Positions 22,921 through 34,995 of a stretch of DNA of 64,000 bases are shown here, piece after piece. Source of the DNA: Isoetes taiwanensis (lineage: Eukaryota > Streptophyta > Lycopodiopsida > Isoetales > Isoetaceae); contig JAJEKV010000003.1 of the NCBI GenBank assembly GCA_021234155.1, positions 19,764,386-19,828,385 on the forward strand. Reading direction: 5' to 3'. Each line of letters begins with the position of its first letter. Positions within the stretch are counted from its first letter, which is position 1. The notes under the pieces were generated by a model. It did not search any database, was not told the origin of the DNA, and saw nothing but the letters and a program-made list of their open reading frames with translations. Position numbers and translations under genes: made by a program.

Positions 22921-25900
22921 TGTCGAACCAATGTAGAACCAATCAGAATTGTCACTCCCGATAGAAGCAGGAAGTGGTGTGTTGAAATCGCACAGGCAAA
23001 ACCTCATGTCACTGGAGACCGCCGAAAGGATTTGTGTTTGTTCTTTAGGAATGGGAAGGGTCCAGAAGATTACGAACAGCTAGGTATAGTTATTGCTATG
23101 TGGGAAGGCACCAAAAATAATGTGCAGGATGCAATAATTTGCAGCGTAGAAGATACTCAAGGGCTGCAGTTTGTCGAGTACGTTTTGAGATGGCAGAATT
23201 ATGATCCATCCATTATGATTGCGAGTAAAGTCAACAAAGCGGAAAGCGGCAAGGGGATGCCCACCAGTGCTAAGGGATTTGGCTGGATATTGCCGTCCTA
23301 TGATTCCTTAAGTTTGTCGGGTATTAAATGCAACAGGGATATACTTGTTGGATTTAGCATGTGCAGAAAAGGTCTTTTAGCTGATAAGAAACCTCCTTCT
23401 GCTGCTTTGAAGGCTACTAAAGACAACAAACTGCCTTCAAGGATGGACACCAACTGGCTCAGGGCTGTTTCAAAGAAGAGATCCGTGGCCCCTTTGCAGG
23501 CTATTGGCGAACCATCCACTCCAAAGGATACTGTAGTGCCCATAGAGGCAAATGTTGTTGTTCCTTCAGCAACTGCTGTAGCCCCCTCAGCAAATGTTGG
23601 TTGTTCTGCAGTAGTTGACCCTTCAGCTCCCGTCATGCTTTTGACTGCTCCCGCCAGAGACTCTGCCGCACTAGAAGGACAGCCATCAAAGAGGATCCCG
23701 CCATTCAGGATAAAGATTCCAAAGGCGCCCACGGATGACAGTGCGCAACCTTCGACGTCTTCTACTCCTTCCTCGTCCACTAAAGCAACACCTACCAGCC
23801 ACTTATTGCCCTGGAGAACTGATCCCCAAATGCCAGAAGATTTGAAGTTTAATCCAGATGAAGAAAAGAAACTGGATCAGGAGACAGCATCCAAGCTCGA
23901 GGAATTCAAAAGATATTATCCAATGGGTGTGAACTGGTTCCAAAAAGTCAGCGTTTTCGATTGCAAACCAGCTCCCGCTAATATGACACATAGAGTCCGG
24001 TCAAATGACCATGTACAGACACTGATAAAAAGCTTCAAGAGATACCCGACAGAGGTTCTAACACCGGCTGATCTCGTTCCATTTGATCCTTTAACAAGGT
24101 CTGTTACATCATATTTATTTCTTTCTTCTCATATTGGTTACATATATAAATATGCTCAAGCGGATCGCGGGCGCGATCTTCGTGAACAATTTCTTGGACT
24201 AACTAATGTATCTCGGTCACATGCAGGAAATTAGTCACTTGGTCGCGCCCAGAAGAATTGGCAAACAAGAAATTTTATATTATTTCTGGTAATCACAGCA
24301 TTTTTGCTGCACAGTTTTTATGCACATGCGTGGGCAATGTCGAGCAAAGGTTGGAATTTGCGAAAGCATATGTAAAAAGAAGAAGTCGTGTATTAAATGG
24401 TAACCTCTCCAACAAAGAATACATTCAGATTTCCATACAGTGCAACGACGTCATCGCAGAAACAGTATACAAAGAACCATTGATTGAAAAGCTCCAACAA
24501 TTAAGAAACCAGCACAAGGCATTCGGATGTCCTCCGCAAGGGCCAACAGGAACTGCAGTGACATCCGCCTGGAAGGTATGTTATTCGTTTCTTTGCTCAG
24601 GAAAATCGCCGTCGCGATCCTAACCAGCACTTCTGTGCAGGATTTTGTCGAGGTGGCTACCACAACTCTGAAGGTTAAGGAACTGAAGGATGAGAAGCAG
24701 TTCCTATTTATGCAAGAATCTGCCTGGGCAAGCCGAAAGCTCACTGATGATCAGGGGGAATTACCAGAGAAACCTTCAAAGGAATTCTTCAACAAGACAT
24801 TCCTGAGAAACCTACAAGGAATGAACAATGCTGAGGTAAGCCAGTTGATGGACGAAATCTTACAGGGCAAGGTTTTCTTGAAAGTGCAGCAGGGGTATAC
24901 AGGACGTTTTAATTGCAGTCAGAGGGCTCTAGACATCAGAACACTTTCACTCATGCGTCGTGAAGTGTTATCATATGCCAATTCTATCTCAGAGAAGCTA
25001 TACAATAATTTTGATGAGTTGGCTTCATGTTTTCCAGAGCTGTCTGAGCAACGTCTCCTGGATATTGCAGACACAGATTTCGAATACGTCAAAGCAAACT
25101 ATAATAAAGAGGCAGTTCAAGGTAATCTGCCTGCAGTTTTTTTGGAAGCTGTTGTTGCTATAATGAGGCCAGATGAGGCCCGGAAAATGAAAGAGAAGCA
25201 AAACATCGTGCAGCACGTAACAAAAAGTGGCATCCTTGTGTCTGCATCGGTGTCAGAAAATGCCAGTTTGATTTTTGTAGACATGCTAGCTTTTTCCACC
25301 ACGTGGGATGTGAAAAAATACACGATTTTTTTAGCAGAGTTGCAGGGCATGACACATGCAAAAGTGTACCATATAGTCATGTTTCTCGATCGGTACATTT
25401 GCCAAACCTGTTTTTGTGCATCTTAGCCGAGATACAAGGTAGCTCCCATGTTTCCCTAGGGGCTTATGAAGAGAAAGGATGGGAGAGCAAAAAAATATAA
25501 AAGAATTCCAAGATTATGTCAGCCATGTGACAATAACGGGAGTGACGTTCGGTTTGCCGTTAAACCCAACTTGAAGCTGCGATCGACTCAAGTCACTAAG
25601 GCACCACAAAGCACTCCTCTTCCAAAATATCCGATAATGGCGGCGATTTAAGATGTAGATGCAAAAACAAAAAGAAAGTATTTGGAGTTCTTCTGGGTAA
25701 ACCCAAATTCTCATGGGCAGCTATGGAAGGCGACTTCATAGTCCTCAAGAGCCGTGCAAAACCTCTTATGTCTATTATATAGTGAAGGAGCTGGTACCAT
25801 TAGAAGGTTGCGTTTTTGGATTTCTTCTCGGGAGGAACCGCCTCAAGGGTAGCGTTGATGCAAGGAAAACGGAGTGTTGCTTTTGAGTTTGACGACAAAG

Positions 25901-26569
25901 TATGCCGTTTCCTTAGATCTTTCTTCGAGATTCTAGAGAAAATGGCAAGGCCTGACATGGAAGAGGAAGGTGAAGAGCAAGATGAGCAACGTGAAGAACA
26001 AGGTTCCGACAAGCCCGATATTAATATAACATGTGGAACGGATCTCAAAGAACATGGATCGGATACTAGAAGGCCCGGATCGAGAAAAGCTTCAAGAAAG
26101 GATCAAGGAGACCCGGGAACTGATAGAGCAGACTGAGAAGGCACAGGCAAAACTTGATCCAACTTTCAAGAAGCTTGAAGCACTGAACCAGAACTTGGAC
26201 ACCGTAATGCCACTGCTAACTAAGCAACTGGACAAGCAACTGGACAAGGCCCTTCCTAATTTGGAGTATGGTGAAACTTCTGAAGCCGCCTTCGGAAGTG
26301 GGAGAACCTCCCCCGACCCTTCACCTAAAAGGCAGAAGCTGGTACCCTCTAATGAATATTCTGAGCAATTGCAGGACGAATTGTTTAATAGCCAAGATAT
26401 GTCAGAGCGTGTTCAGAACGCAGCACAGGCAATGGGTGTTGACATCCCAGAAACAACTGGATATACAGAAATGGACCTGTCACAGACCCTTGCTATTGGA
26501 AGGGAGCATATTGCAAGAATAGCTGCTCAACATGGTGTTGATCCAGAGACTGTATTTGAGACTCAGTGA
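22921..26569 (+). CDS. Multi-exon gene with ParB-like and methyltransferase-like segments (possibly degraded)
   Basis: Exon 1 (open from before 23032 to about 24098) encodes DLCLFFRNGKGPEDYEQLG, a proline/serine/threonine-rich linker, then VRSNDHVQTLIKSF and LTPADLVPFDPLTR before a GT donor. After an intron ending tcacatgcag (24227), exon 2 gives KKFYIISGNHSIFAAQFL; the spacing of these blocks and the GNH motif resemble a ParB/sulfiredoxin-like domain. A donor at about 24575 and acceptor ctgtgcag (about 24641) lead to a helical exon (DFVEVATTTLKVKEL to FLAELQGMTHA). Further on, FFWVNPNSHG (about 25690) and LDFFSGGTASRVALMQGKRS (about 25816) resemble the AdoMet-binding end of a DNA N4/N6-type methyltransferase. 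The C-terminus (26033-26569) is a coiled-coil-like charged segment. Breaks between 25426 and 25816, and no visible DPPY motif, suggest a pseudogene or missed exons. The exon structure is my inference. Confidence 0.45.
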
Positions 26570-27661
26570 TATAGCCTTCGCCTTTGTGCTGGGCATTTTG
26601 TACAAAGTTTTTGTTATAACATTGTGTTTAAATTTTCACCTGTTTTCAGGTTCAATATGAGTTATGCTTTTTGAGTTCACTATGTGTTATACTTTTGTTC
26701 ACTATGCTTTTGTGTTATCACAACTTTGAATTGGATAAACAAAGTAGTCTGAAAGATCGCGGTGGCGATTCTGTACACCACTTATACATCCCCCAGATAG
26801 TAACTTGACCACGAAGCACACAATGTGCTTCTTGTATTCTGCCTTCACTTGTTCTCGCAAGAATCGCAATGGCGATCCTTACGACCACTCGTGATGCTGC
26901 TCAAACCACTCGGTTACTGTCATGACAGCTTTGGGCTACAGGCCTGGTGTCAAATTATGGCGCATGTTATTTTTTCAAGCTGAACTTAGGATTATTGACG
27001 CTTTGTTTTGGTTGAGAGGAATCATTTCTTACCATCCCCGGGGTGACCACGACCTATTTCGTTGTCAAACGAGAAAACGAAATTTCTCTAATTAATGAAA
27101 CCATGCTTGTAAAGAGATTGCTTTGACATCAACACAATAGCTTTTTGGTAGGTATCGGCAATTGTTTTCCACTTTAAGTTTTTTATGTGCTTTTAGAAAC
27201 TGAAAAAATCTTTCTATTTGAACGTTGGAATTAGATCAGGAGAAGTTTCATGGCAGTTCCTTCTTTTTTGAGAAGCTTTTTGGACGAGCAGAAGAATGAA
27301 GGGTGGGTTTACATTATTGAATGCTTTTTCTTGAGGTTCGGCCACTCTGGTAAGAAAAATCACAGCATCATAATAAAGGGCTTGCACAGGCTCTGTTAGG
27401 TTCTAAGATTTTCCAATATCAAAATAGGTTTCTCAACTGGAGTAATTAACCAAATGCCTTCCTCAAGGTCAAAGCCAACTAACCCACATAAAAAACATAA
27501 CTTTGCAGCATTTGCTCCAGTAACAGACAACAGAAGGAAAGGCGGTCGAATGAACTTTTGGGCCCAAACAACAATAGGAAATATAGGAGACATCGACTAT
27601 CTCTGTCCTGAACTTCTGATCTTCCCGCCAGAAAAGCCTCAGATATTTCCATGGGTTTTCA
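26570..27661. other. Intergenic stretch, no gene supported
   Basis: AT-rich 3' flank of the preceding gene. Only short frames; the minus-strand continuation of the AT-hook gene cannot be followed past the stop near 27.66 kb. Confidence 0.4.
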
Positions 27662-28019
27662 AATCCGACCATTCTGGATTACATATTCCATGCAGATTCC
27701 GGGCGCAGAAACCTTAGTTTCATATTGGCTGCCAATGATCGCCCGCTTGATCCAGTTCTTCAGCCCTACAAACAATACGCATGCATTCAGTTAGCACCCT
27801 GCAAAGCCAAACCAAAACAGAGCAAAGCATAATAAGAGCAACGTACCTCAAACAAAGGCTCAAATGTCCGTTCTTCAGTAACACAGAGCATTCTGAACCC
27901 ATTGCCGGAATGAACAAAAGCAAGTTCTTAAGCTCAAAGCCTCCACCAAAAACCAATTTCCGTGGCCTTCCTCTCCTCTTGTTCGTCTTAGTTGCAGATT
28001 CAGAGAAACGGTCCTCCAT
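27662..28019 (-). CDS. AT-hook protein fragment, two probable exons (unknown function)
   Basis: Exon 1 begins with ATG at 28019 and contains NKRRGRPRKLVFGGGFELKN, including the AT-hook core RGRP that binds the minor groove of AT-rich DNA, implying a nuclear protein. A GT donor (GTACGT) stands at 27846, after CLR. Downstream, after an acceptor-like tgtttgtag at about 27767, the strand encodes LKNWIKRAIIGSQYETKVS then ICMEYVIQNGRI and a stop, a convincing C-terminus. The simple splice does not join the two in frame, so either another exon lies between them or the copy is broken. Family not recognised. Confidence 0.35.
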
Positions 28020-28090
28020 AGCTATCAGAAGAAAACCAACAGAAGCTGCTTAGTATAGCTATCAGAAGAAAACCAACAGAAGCTGCTTAG
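28018..28090. repeat. 36-bp tandem repeat, period 37
   Basis: The block atagctatcagaagaaaacc through gctgcttag occurs twice (28018-28053 and 28055-28090) and is identical. It overlaps the start codon region of the AT-hook frame and abuts the LINE relic, possibly marking its insertion boundary. Confidence 0.85.
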
Positions 28091-29500
28091 GTCTTATAAT
28101 CCGGCAACTCATATATGCTGATGATGTTGACTGCGCGATATACCCCGGGAGGACATGCAACGCCACACGGATGCTTTGGACACTTTACGCCAATTCGACA
28201 TGAGAGTTAACTTGGCCAAGACAAGGGTGCTGCTGGTCCCATCATCCCGGCACCCACGTCTTCCCTCATTCACTTACCAGGGGCAGGTAGTGGAGGTGGC
28301 TCGATCTTATAAGTATTTGGGCATTGAGTTTTCTACTACCACACACTTTGGGATGCATCCATCGGGTTACGGGTCACCGCAGGCTGGAAAGCCCCGTATG
28401 CAATGCAAAACAACAATCACAAGGCTGTAGTCAGATGCATGGGGTCACCAGCACACTTGTTCGGGGCCTTGGTTGAACCGGTCCTCCTCTATGGGGCGAA
28501 GTGTGGGGGCCGGTGATATCCCTCACCACTTGGAACGATCTAGAGCAGTCTGAAGGCTTTCTTGGCCCGGGCCGGGAGTGAAATCCACGGTCCCATATCA
28601 GATCTTGCTCCAAGAGACATGCTTCCTTCCATTCTGAGGGGCTGCCCCGAGGCGTCACATTATTTACTTCCGGAAGGTGGTGGCTATGGATGAAGCCCGG
28701 CTGCCCAACCTTGCTTTGGCGGTGGCGATGGGCCCTTGGCGACTCAAAGCTTCTTTGGAAAGACAAGCAAGCCCAGTGGTTCGCTATGGAATGTGCGGGC
28801 ACGGATGTGGACGGTGCATACACCGAAGGAACGCGCCGCCTTGAAGCGATACTTGGATGCTTGCTTCATGGCCAAGCTTTGGGATCAGAGCCCCTGTCAC
28901 ATGTCAAGGTGGCAAATTATCGACAACGAGGTTAATCCCATGCTCACGAGGGGCCCACACCACTACCGCTGCACCCATCTACCCATGAAAAAGCGCGGGG
29001 TGATTGCTTCCATTCGCGACAGTGCACACCACCTCCGCATTGAGACGGGGAGATGGATTCGGGGAGCAGCGTGAGGATAGAGTCCGTCGGTCTTTGTCAG
29101 CGAGGCGCCATTGAGGATGAAAGTCACGCCCTCGGGCCTGTCCGTCACGCGAGCATATCCGGGCTCGGTATGCTCGGTTAGTTGTGCCCCATCAGGCCTT
29201 GCATGAGCTACTGAGCACGGCCTCTGTAGGCTTGTTGGGATCATACCTCCGGGAGGTAATGGATACGCGGACTCAGTTATGCCCCCCTGTCCGACATTAA
29301 CCTCAGCTGTACTTGTGATTATGTATATAACTGTGCAGTATGTCAGCATCCTTATTGCTACTAAGGGTTTTTCCCCCGAAAACCCTTCGGGGCGGGGGTT
29401 TTTTAATCCTGGTAGTAATACGCCTGCTGCTCTCTCTTTGTACTTGGGTCCCATAGGCCAGTTGGTCTCCGTGGACGATAGCATATAAAGGTACTTCTAA
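28091..29500 (+). mobile_element. LINE (non-LTR retrotransposon) relic: RT segment and 3' end
   Basis: The plus strand shows the reverse-transcriptase catalytic motif LIYADDVD near 28110, then in another frame MQRHTDALDTLRQFDMRVNL (28155) and YKYLGIEFS (about 28311), the standard region after the YADD box in LINE reverse transcriptases. Downstream frames are broken but continue to about 29070. The 3' end (29430-29490) contains ttgtacttgggtcccata and ctccgtggac, shared with the insertion at 41269-41790, so it is a genuine LINE 3' untranslated region. A GC-rich hairpin-prone segment lies at 29367-29401. The element is 5'-truncated and inactive. Confidence 0.75.
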
Positions 29501-30345
29501 AGAAAAAAGCTATTTCATTTCATACTAAAGGAGCGAGTCTTGTTGAACACTCAAAACATTTTGAGGTCCACTCTATAAATCATATGGTTGGGATTGATGT
29601 AATGCAAATTGCTTGGTAAACTAAGGGTAAAACTTGGGAATGTTATGTGGTCATGGTTGTCATACATGTTCATATGTCATTATCTATGTGGATGATGTAA
29701 TATGTTGTGTTGCATGGGTATGGTCTCTTGGGATGCACATGTAAGAAATGCATAGGATTTGCATTTGAGCTGTTATTAGCTGGTGTTATGATCATACATG
29801 ATAATGTTTGAAAAATATAATTATTGTGACATTTGAGGCATGCGGAATAAGAAATATTGCATAAGGGCATAGTTTCCGGGGGCCAAGTCCATGTACGGTG
29901 ACTTGGACAAGATCCTAGCATGAATTCTTTGTCGCACTATATGGAAAAAGTGGTCCTCCAGTGCTGGACGCAGCGTGGACGAGTGTGTACACATGAGACA
30001 AACCCCACCCGTATTGGCTGCAGAGCCTAATCAGCCTGGGTGGCATGTTAGAATAGGAGTAGGCATTGTATGCTGATGAGATTGTTTAAGCATGGCATAT
30101 GAAAATGTTATCTGTGGCATATGTATACTAACCTGGTTGGTTCGGAACAGTGGAACTATGGGTAAGCATTTATGATTGTTATGGTATTATGAGTTGTATC
30201 TGTGAATGACTAGTTCCTTAAGTGCCCCAAACCCCTACTTACTCTTTAGGACTAACCCCCATGTTAGTGTAAGCAGTACCTGATGAAGCCGAGTGCAGCA
30301 AGGACGTAGAGACACGGGGTTAGAGGCCCCGATAGGATCCAAGAG
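29501..30345. other. Intergenic sequence with LTR-like character, unassigned
   Basis: No long frames. It contains ccagtgctggacgcagcgtg and similar G-rich text that looks like retroelement LTR sequence, but no paired copy was found in the window. Confidence 0.35.
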
Positions 30346-30666
30346 TTGGAGGCAAGATTTTCCCCAGGATGGGAATTCCGGTGGGAGGAGGTGCTAGATT
30401 TTCTTCATGAATTTGAGGACGAAGTTAGTGAGCAGCTATCAAACACGGTCCAGAGTTCAGAAGAGAGTCATCCTTCCGGGGTAGAAACTAGTGGGATCTA
30501 CCCTGTTTTTATGGAACCTTGTTTAGAAGGCAATGAAGTCCACCTATATGCGGACGAAGGGGATGACCTCCCATTGGATTCAGGGGATCAAGCGGCCATA
30601 GGCGCCTTAATGAGTGAACCCTGTGATGATAAGAGTTCTCTAGTTGAATACTTTTCTCATACCTAG
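30346..30666 (+). CDS. Acidic hypothetical reading frame
   Basis: The 106-codon frame lacks an ATG start; it opens upstream through DRIQELEARFSPGWEFRWEE. It is strongly acidic (DEGDDLPLDSGDQ) and serine-rich, with no recognised domain. It could be an internal exon or part of an unknown retroelement. Low support. Confidence 0.25.
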   Translation: MEARFSPGWEFRWEEVLDFLHEFEDEVSEQLSNTVQSSEESHPSGVETSGIYPVFMEPCLEGNEVHLYADEGDDLPLDSGDQAAIGALMSEPCDDKSSLVEYFSHT

Positions 30667-31356
30667 CAATTGTATTGATTGTGGGTTTGAGTGTCTTGGA
30701 GTTTTGGATGTATTTACATATATGATTTGTCTTCAACACTTGATGATAATGAAAGCAAAGATTAAATTCTTTACCATGATGAACAACGATAGAAATTGCA
30801 TCAATATTTAAGGAGCTCCAACCACCCCGTGTAAAAAAATTAATATCAATTGTGTAAGAGGACCGGATCCCAAGCTGCCTCAGAGAAGCCAGCTTGGCAA
30901 GCCCGTTACACCCTCTTACAATCATCAATCATTTTTGTGTTCAAAAAAATTTCTTACTAGACTTGGGCATAAACTATAGATGCACATGCAGCTCCTTCCT
31001 TTAACAGCCTTGTGCTAAAGGGCTTTCAAAATCTTCCTCGACAAGACATTCTAGCTTTCTCAACATTGTTGCAGTCAGACAACTTCCACATTGTTTCTCC
31101 AACATATATACCATCATTTCATCCTATAGATCTATATCATTCTACCTTATCACGCGGAAAACATCTAAGTTTTTTTTAAGAAACATTAAATCTTTAACTC
31201 CAGTTACCAGGATTTCCAGCTTCCCTAGTAACTTCCTCAAAACTATGTAATACAACAGTGATGTTATCAAGAGTTGATAAGGAAGTTGTTCTGTATTTCG
31301 AATCAGAACATACTTAACTCTCCATATATATGTAGCCCCTACAGCTTTTCGATTAA
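30667..31356. other. 3' flank, no gene supported
   Basis: AT-rich sequence between the acidic frame and the dienelactone hydrolase exon; only short frames are visible. Confidence 0.4.
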
Positions 31357-31891
31357 TCATTTCTTTCTTTCAATCAAGTGATCATGCAACCAATGCTTTG
31401 CTCTAGTGAAAGCATCTTCTGCATCATCATCTTCCTCCACTCTCTGTGGTCTATGAACAAAGCCATGGCCTCTACCTTTGTAAACCACAACCTGTGAGCC
31501 CTCAACTAACTCCTCTAATTTGCAGATATTATCTAGTGGGGAAAATGGATCCTTGTCTCCACCAGCAAGTAGTGGCACCTTTATCTTCTTCCCCAAGTCT
31601 GGATCAAATCTAGTGCCATAGAAGACGACTGTTGTAGCAAAGGTATTGACTTCTTCTCTTGCAATGATTTCTAGAGCACGTCCTCCAAAACAGAACCCAA
31701 TTATGGCTATTTTATTTCTGTCATCGTCTACAGATGATGTTGATGCTAACTCTTCAGCTAGCCATTTTGTAGAGGCCTCGGTATCTTCATAAATCCCGTC
31801 TAAAGGATGTGTTTTGCGCCACTGCTCATAGTCATCTGATTGTTTCTCTTTGTTCCAAGGGTTGCCCCGGAACATATCCGGAACTAATACA
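31357..31891 (-). CDS. Dienelactone hydrolase family protein, terminal exon
   Basis: An alpha/beta-hydrolase of the carboxymethylenebutenolidase type. The exon starts after the acceptor tgtgttgcag (at 31892-31893) with VLVPDMFRGNPW and contains the nucleophile motif GFCFGGRA (cysteine in G-x-C-x-G-G), the catalytic aspartate in GGDKDPFSP and the histidine in GRGHGFVHR, then stops at 31357. So the triad is complete and the reading frame undamaged. The N-terminal exon (oxyanion region, DVFG segment) should lie upstream, but a different gene's last exons and a Gypsy fragment are found there on the same strand. Either the N-terminal exon is more than 3 kb away or the gene has been separated from it. 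Confidence 0.8.
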
Positions 31892-32295
31892 CTGCAACAC
31901 ATTAAAAAGAACATCACTAATCTGATGGTAGAATAAATTTGTACAAGGAACTATCATCCCATCTTAAAGAAATTCCTTTCTAAAGAGGTTTCACCCTTAA
32001 GTGCCACTGCCGCAAGTTTGCTTATGATATCACACAGCTCAAAACGAATGCAGCACAATCAGATGGTTGGAATTAGCATACTTATATCCAACTTGCACCT
32101 GGTCTATATGACAACTATAATTATACACAGCCATATTTTCTTTTAAAGCTAATGCCTCAGCCAAAACTGAGCAGCAATATAGCTACAAGTGATATTTCTT
32201 TATTCAGCAGCTGCTTAACAAATGACACTTCGTACTAATTTTACTATTTTACCAAGCTGACATGGGGTGGAAAATCTTGAATGCAATTTCTTCTT
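31892..32295. other. Intron or intergenic sequence upstream of the hydrolase exon
   Basis: No frame matching the missing N-terminal part of dienelactone hydrolase was found here on the minus strand. Confidence 0.45.
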
Positions 32296-32687
32296 TTATA
32301 TCTGCATTTGTCTGACCTCAGTTTTATACTTTTGGTCCACTTCTCCTACTGAAACACCATGTCTTGCGCCAACGAGCATAAGAGCTGAAATCAATATAAG
32401 CTTCTTCAATAAGGGTTTTACAAACTCTTTTTCATCAAGAACCTATTGCCATTACACAAACAGCCATATTTTGCAAAAAGATGTACAAGGAAAACAACAG
32501 GAAAGAAAGCAAACGTAAAGCACAAATACCTTGCAAGACAGACCTGCAAAATGCAATCTATCAGTAATTGAAGAAGCCCATTTGCCAGAAGCCGTGGTAA
32601 GGCCTTCAGGATTCAAATTAGTTCTACCATCAAGAGGGGCCTGTCCAAGTTTGGCAATGGCAAAATACACAAGAACGTGGGTAGCAG
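32296..32687 (-). CDS. Two terminal exons of a conserved plant protein (ketopantoate-reductase-like?)
   Basis: Exon A (32530-32687) follows an acceptor-like ccttgcag and reads THVLVYFAIAKLGQAPLDGR, NLNPEGLTTASGKWASS and DRLHFAGLSCK, then a GT donor. An 87-bp intron (32443-32529, ending gcaatag) leads to exon B (32296-32442), VLDEKEFVKPLLKKLI, SALMLVGARHGVSVGEVD and a TAA stop. The intron joins the codons in phase 0, which supports a real gene. The pattern recalls a plant protein with a Rossmann-type, ketopantoate-reductase-like fold, but I am unsure. Upstream the Gypsy fragment begins within a few dozen bases, so the gene is either interrupted in an intron or beheaded. Confidence 0.55.
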
Positions 32688-32699
32688 CTGCAAGGTCAC

Positions 32700-34940
32700 G
32701 ACTAAGGAGCCAAGCCAGAACTTTGAGATGGGCTGGAAGATCCAACTTGTAGGCTTGAGAGACCACTCTCTCCAAAATCTTGAACGGACCAGCCCACCTA
32801 GGGGCAAGCTTCTTGCAACTCCCAATCCGAAGCTTAGCTTGCTTAACCTTGATCTTCAACCACACGCTATCGCCTACCTTGAACTCTCTTACGGTCCTGT
32901 GCCTGTCGGCTACACTCTTCTGCCGACTTCTTACTGCTAGGAGGTACCCCCTTACTTCTTCAATCAGCTGCTGCATATCCCCTAGCATCTGCTGGGATAC
33001 TTCGACCTTTGACACAGGGTTGTGCCAAGTATCCGGGGTTAGGCACTGGTACCCGTAATTTACCATGAAAGGAGACATCTGAGATGACTCCTGCTTGGCA
33101 CTATTGTAGGCGAATTCTACCAAGTGGATGTACTCATCCCACTTGGACTGCTTATTCCACACGAAGCTTCTAAGCATGTCTTCAAGGATTCGATTCGTGC
33201 GCTCCGTCTGACCATCTGTCTGCGGGTGATAAGCTGTGCTCATGGAGAGCTTCGTCTGAATGGTGCTAAAGAGGTCTTGCCAAAAGGCACTCATAAATTT
33301 GGAATCCCTGTCTGAAATTATCTCCCGAGGCATGCAATGGAGCCTAAAAATCTCCTTTACAAATAGCTTGGCAGTATCTAATGCTGTGTCCGTAGTTCTA
33401 CAAGGCACAAAGTGCGCCATCTTAGATAATTTGTCTACGACAACCATTAATGTATCCTTGCCTCGAAGAGTTCTAGGAAGTCCTGTAATAAAATCCATGC
33501 TTATGACCTCCCACTTAGCATTTGGCACCCCTAATGGCTCTAAGGCACCTGGGATTCGAAGTTGCTCCGCTTTTGTCTGCTGGCAGAACTGGCATTCCCG
33601 AATATACCTGGCTATCTGTTTCTTCATTTCCGGCCAGAAGTAGCTACTTCGAATCTTGAAGTAGGTCTTCATAAAACCTGCATGCCCTGCTATTGGGCTG
33701 TTGTGTGTGTCATGAAGAATTAACTTCCTTATACCTGACGATTCGGGCACGCACAACTTGTCCTTATGGTACAACATGTGCCTTCTTTCTTATAATGCTT
33801 GAAGGCTTCCTGCTCCTTATCTGTTCTCGCCTCCCTTGAGAGGCTTGCCCATACCTCCTTGAAATCACCATCAAATGGTAACGTCTCCTCAATCTTCTTG
33901 CCATACCCACTCGAAAGAGTTGATATAGCGTTACAATGTATTCTCATCTCAAGGGGTCTTCTAGAGAGAGCGTCAGCCACCACATTCAACTTACCCGGCT
34001 TATAAGCAATCTCAAAATCATACTCCTCAAGGAATTCCATCCACCTCCTTTGCCTTAGATTAAGGAGTGGTTGGGTAAAGATGTATTGGAGGCTCTGGTG
34101 ATCAGTATCTAACTGAAATTTCCTCCCAAGCAAATAGTGCCTCCAAATACGAAGGGCTCTCACAATAGCTAGAAGTTCCTGATCATGGGTTGGATAGCGC
34201 TGTTCGGCGTCGTTCAACTTCTTGGAATCATAGGCTACTACTCTTCTTTCTTGCATAAGGACTCCACCTGTCGCTATCTTACTTGCATCTGTTGCTACTA
34301 TCTTGTCTTTATCTGGATCTGGCAGAACTAGCACTGGAGCTGATGTTAAGACTTCCTTAAGCTTTTCAAATGAAGCTTGAACATTTTCTAGCCAATGTGA
34401 TCTCCAGTCTTTCACCTTAACACTCTTAGTGAGATCCGTCAAAGGGGATGCCCACTTAGCGAAGTCTTTCACGAACTTCCTGTAGTATCCCGCCAGACCT
34501 AGAAAACTCCTTACTTCTGCCACATTCTTTGGAGCTGGCCAATCAACTACTGCTTCAATCTTAGATGGATCTGTAGAAATCCCTTCAGCTGATACCACAT
34601 GCCCCAAGTATTCCACTCGACCTGTTGCAAAGTAGCACTTGGAGAGCTTCCCATACAACCGATGACGTCTCAATTTCTCCAACACTTTCCTCAAATGCTG
34701 ACAATGATCTTCAAGGGACTTGCTGTAGACTAGAATGTCGTCGAAGAAAACAATGACAAACTCATCCAAGAACTCTCTGAAGATGTCGTTCATGAGGCGC
34801 ATAAAAGTTGCTGGCGCATTCGATAAGCCAAAGGGCATTACTGTAAACTCAAAGTGCCCATACTGCGTCCTGAAGGCGGTCTTATGGATATCTTCTTCCT
34901 TTATCCTTATTTGACGGTACCCTGACCTCAGACCTGCAAA
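32700..34940 (-). mobile_element. Ty3/Gypsy pol fragment (RT-RNase H-integrase), no LTRs
   Basis: The minus strand starts abruptly inside reverse transcriptase at [20 protein letters not shown] (about 34930), with [12 protein letters not shown], the catalytic FFDDILVYS, the thumb [14 protein letters not shown], RNase H ([24 protein letters not shown]), a frame shift near 33755, then integrase with H-H-C-C zinc motif (HNSPIAGHAG, CQFCQQTK), MDFITGLP, SDRDSKF and TDGQTERTNR, ending at LDLPAHLKV (about 32725), where Gypsy elements usually continue VHPVFH. Gag, protease, LTRs and primer-binding site are absent and both borders are abrupt. The open frame runs straight into the exon of the gene at 32.5 kb. 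It is a truncated, immobile copy. Confidence 0.9.
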
Positions 34941-34995
34941 TGTATTGAGACTGCGGTATGCTTTGCAAGTCATGGAGATCCTGCAACTAGTCATT

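Noticed and set aside
23298-23780. 160-codon minus-strand frame opposite the ParB-like exon
   Set aside because: Antisense shadow of the alanine/serine/proline-rich linker; no independent motif.
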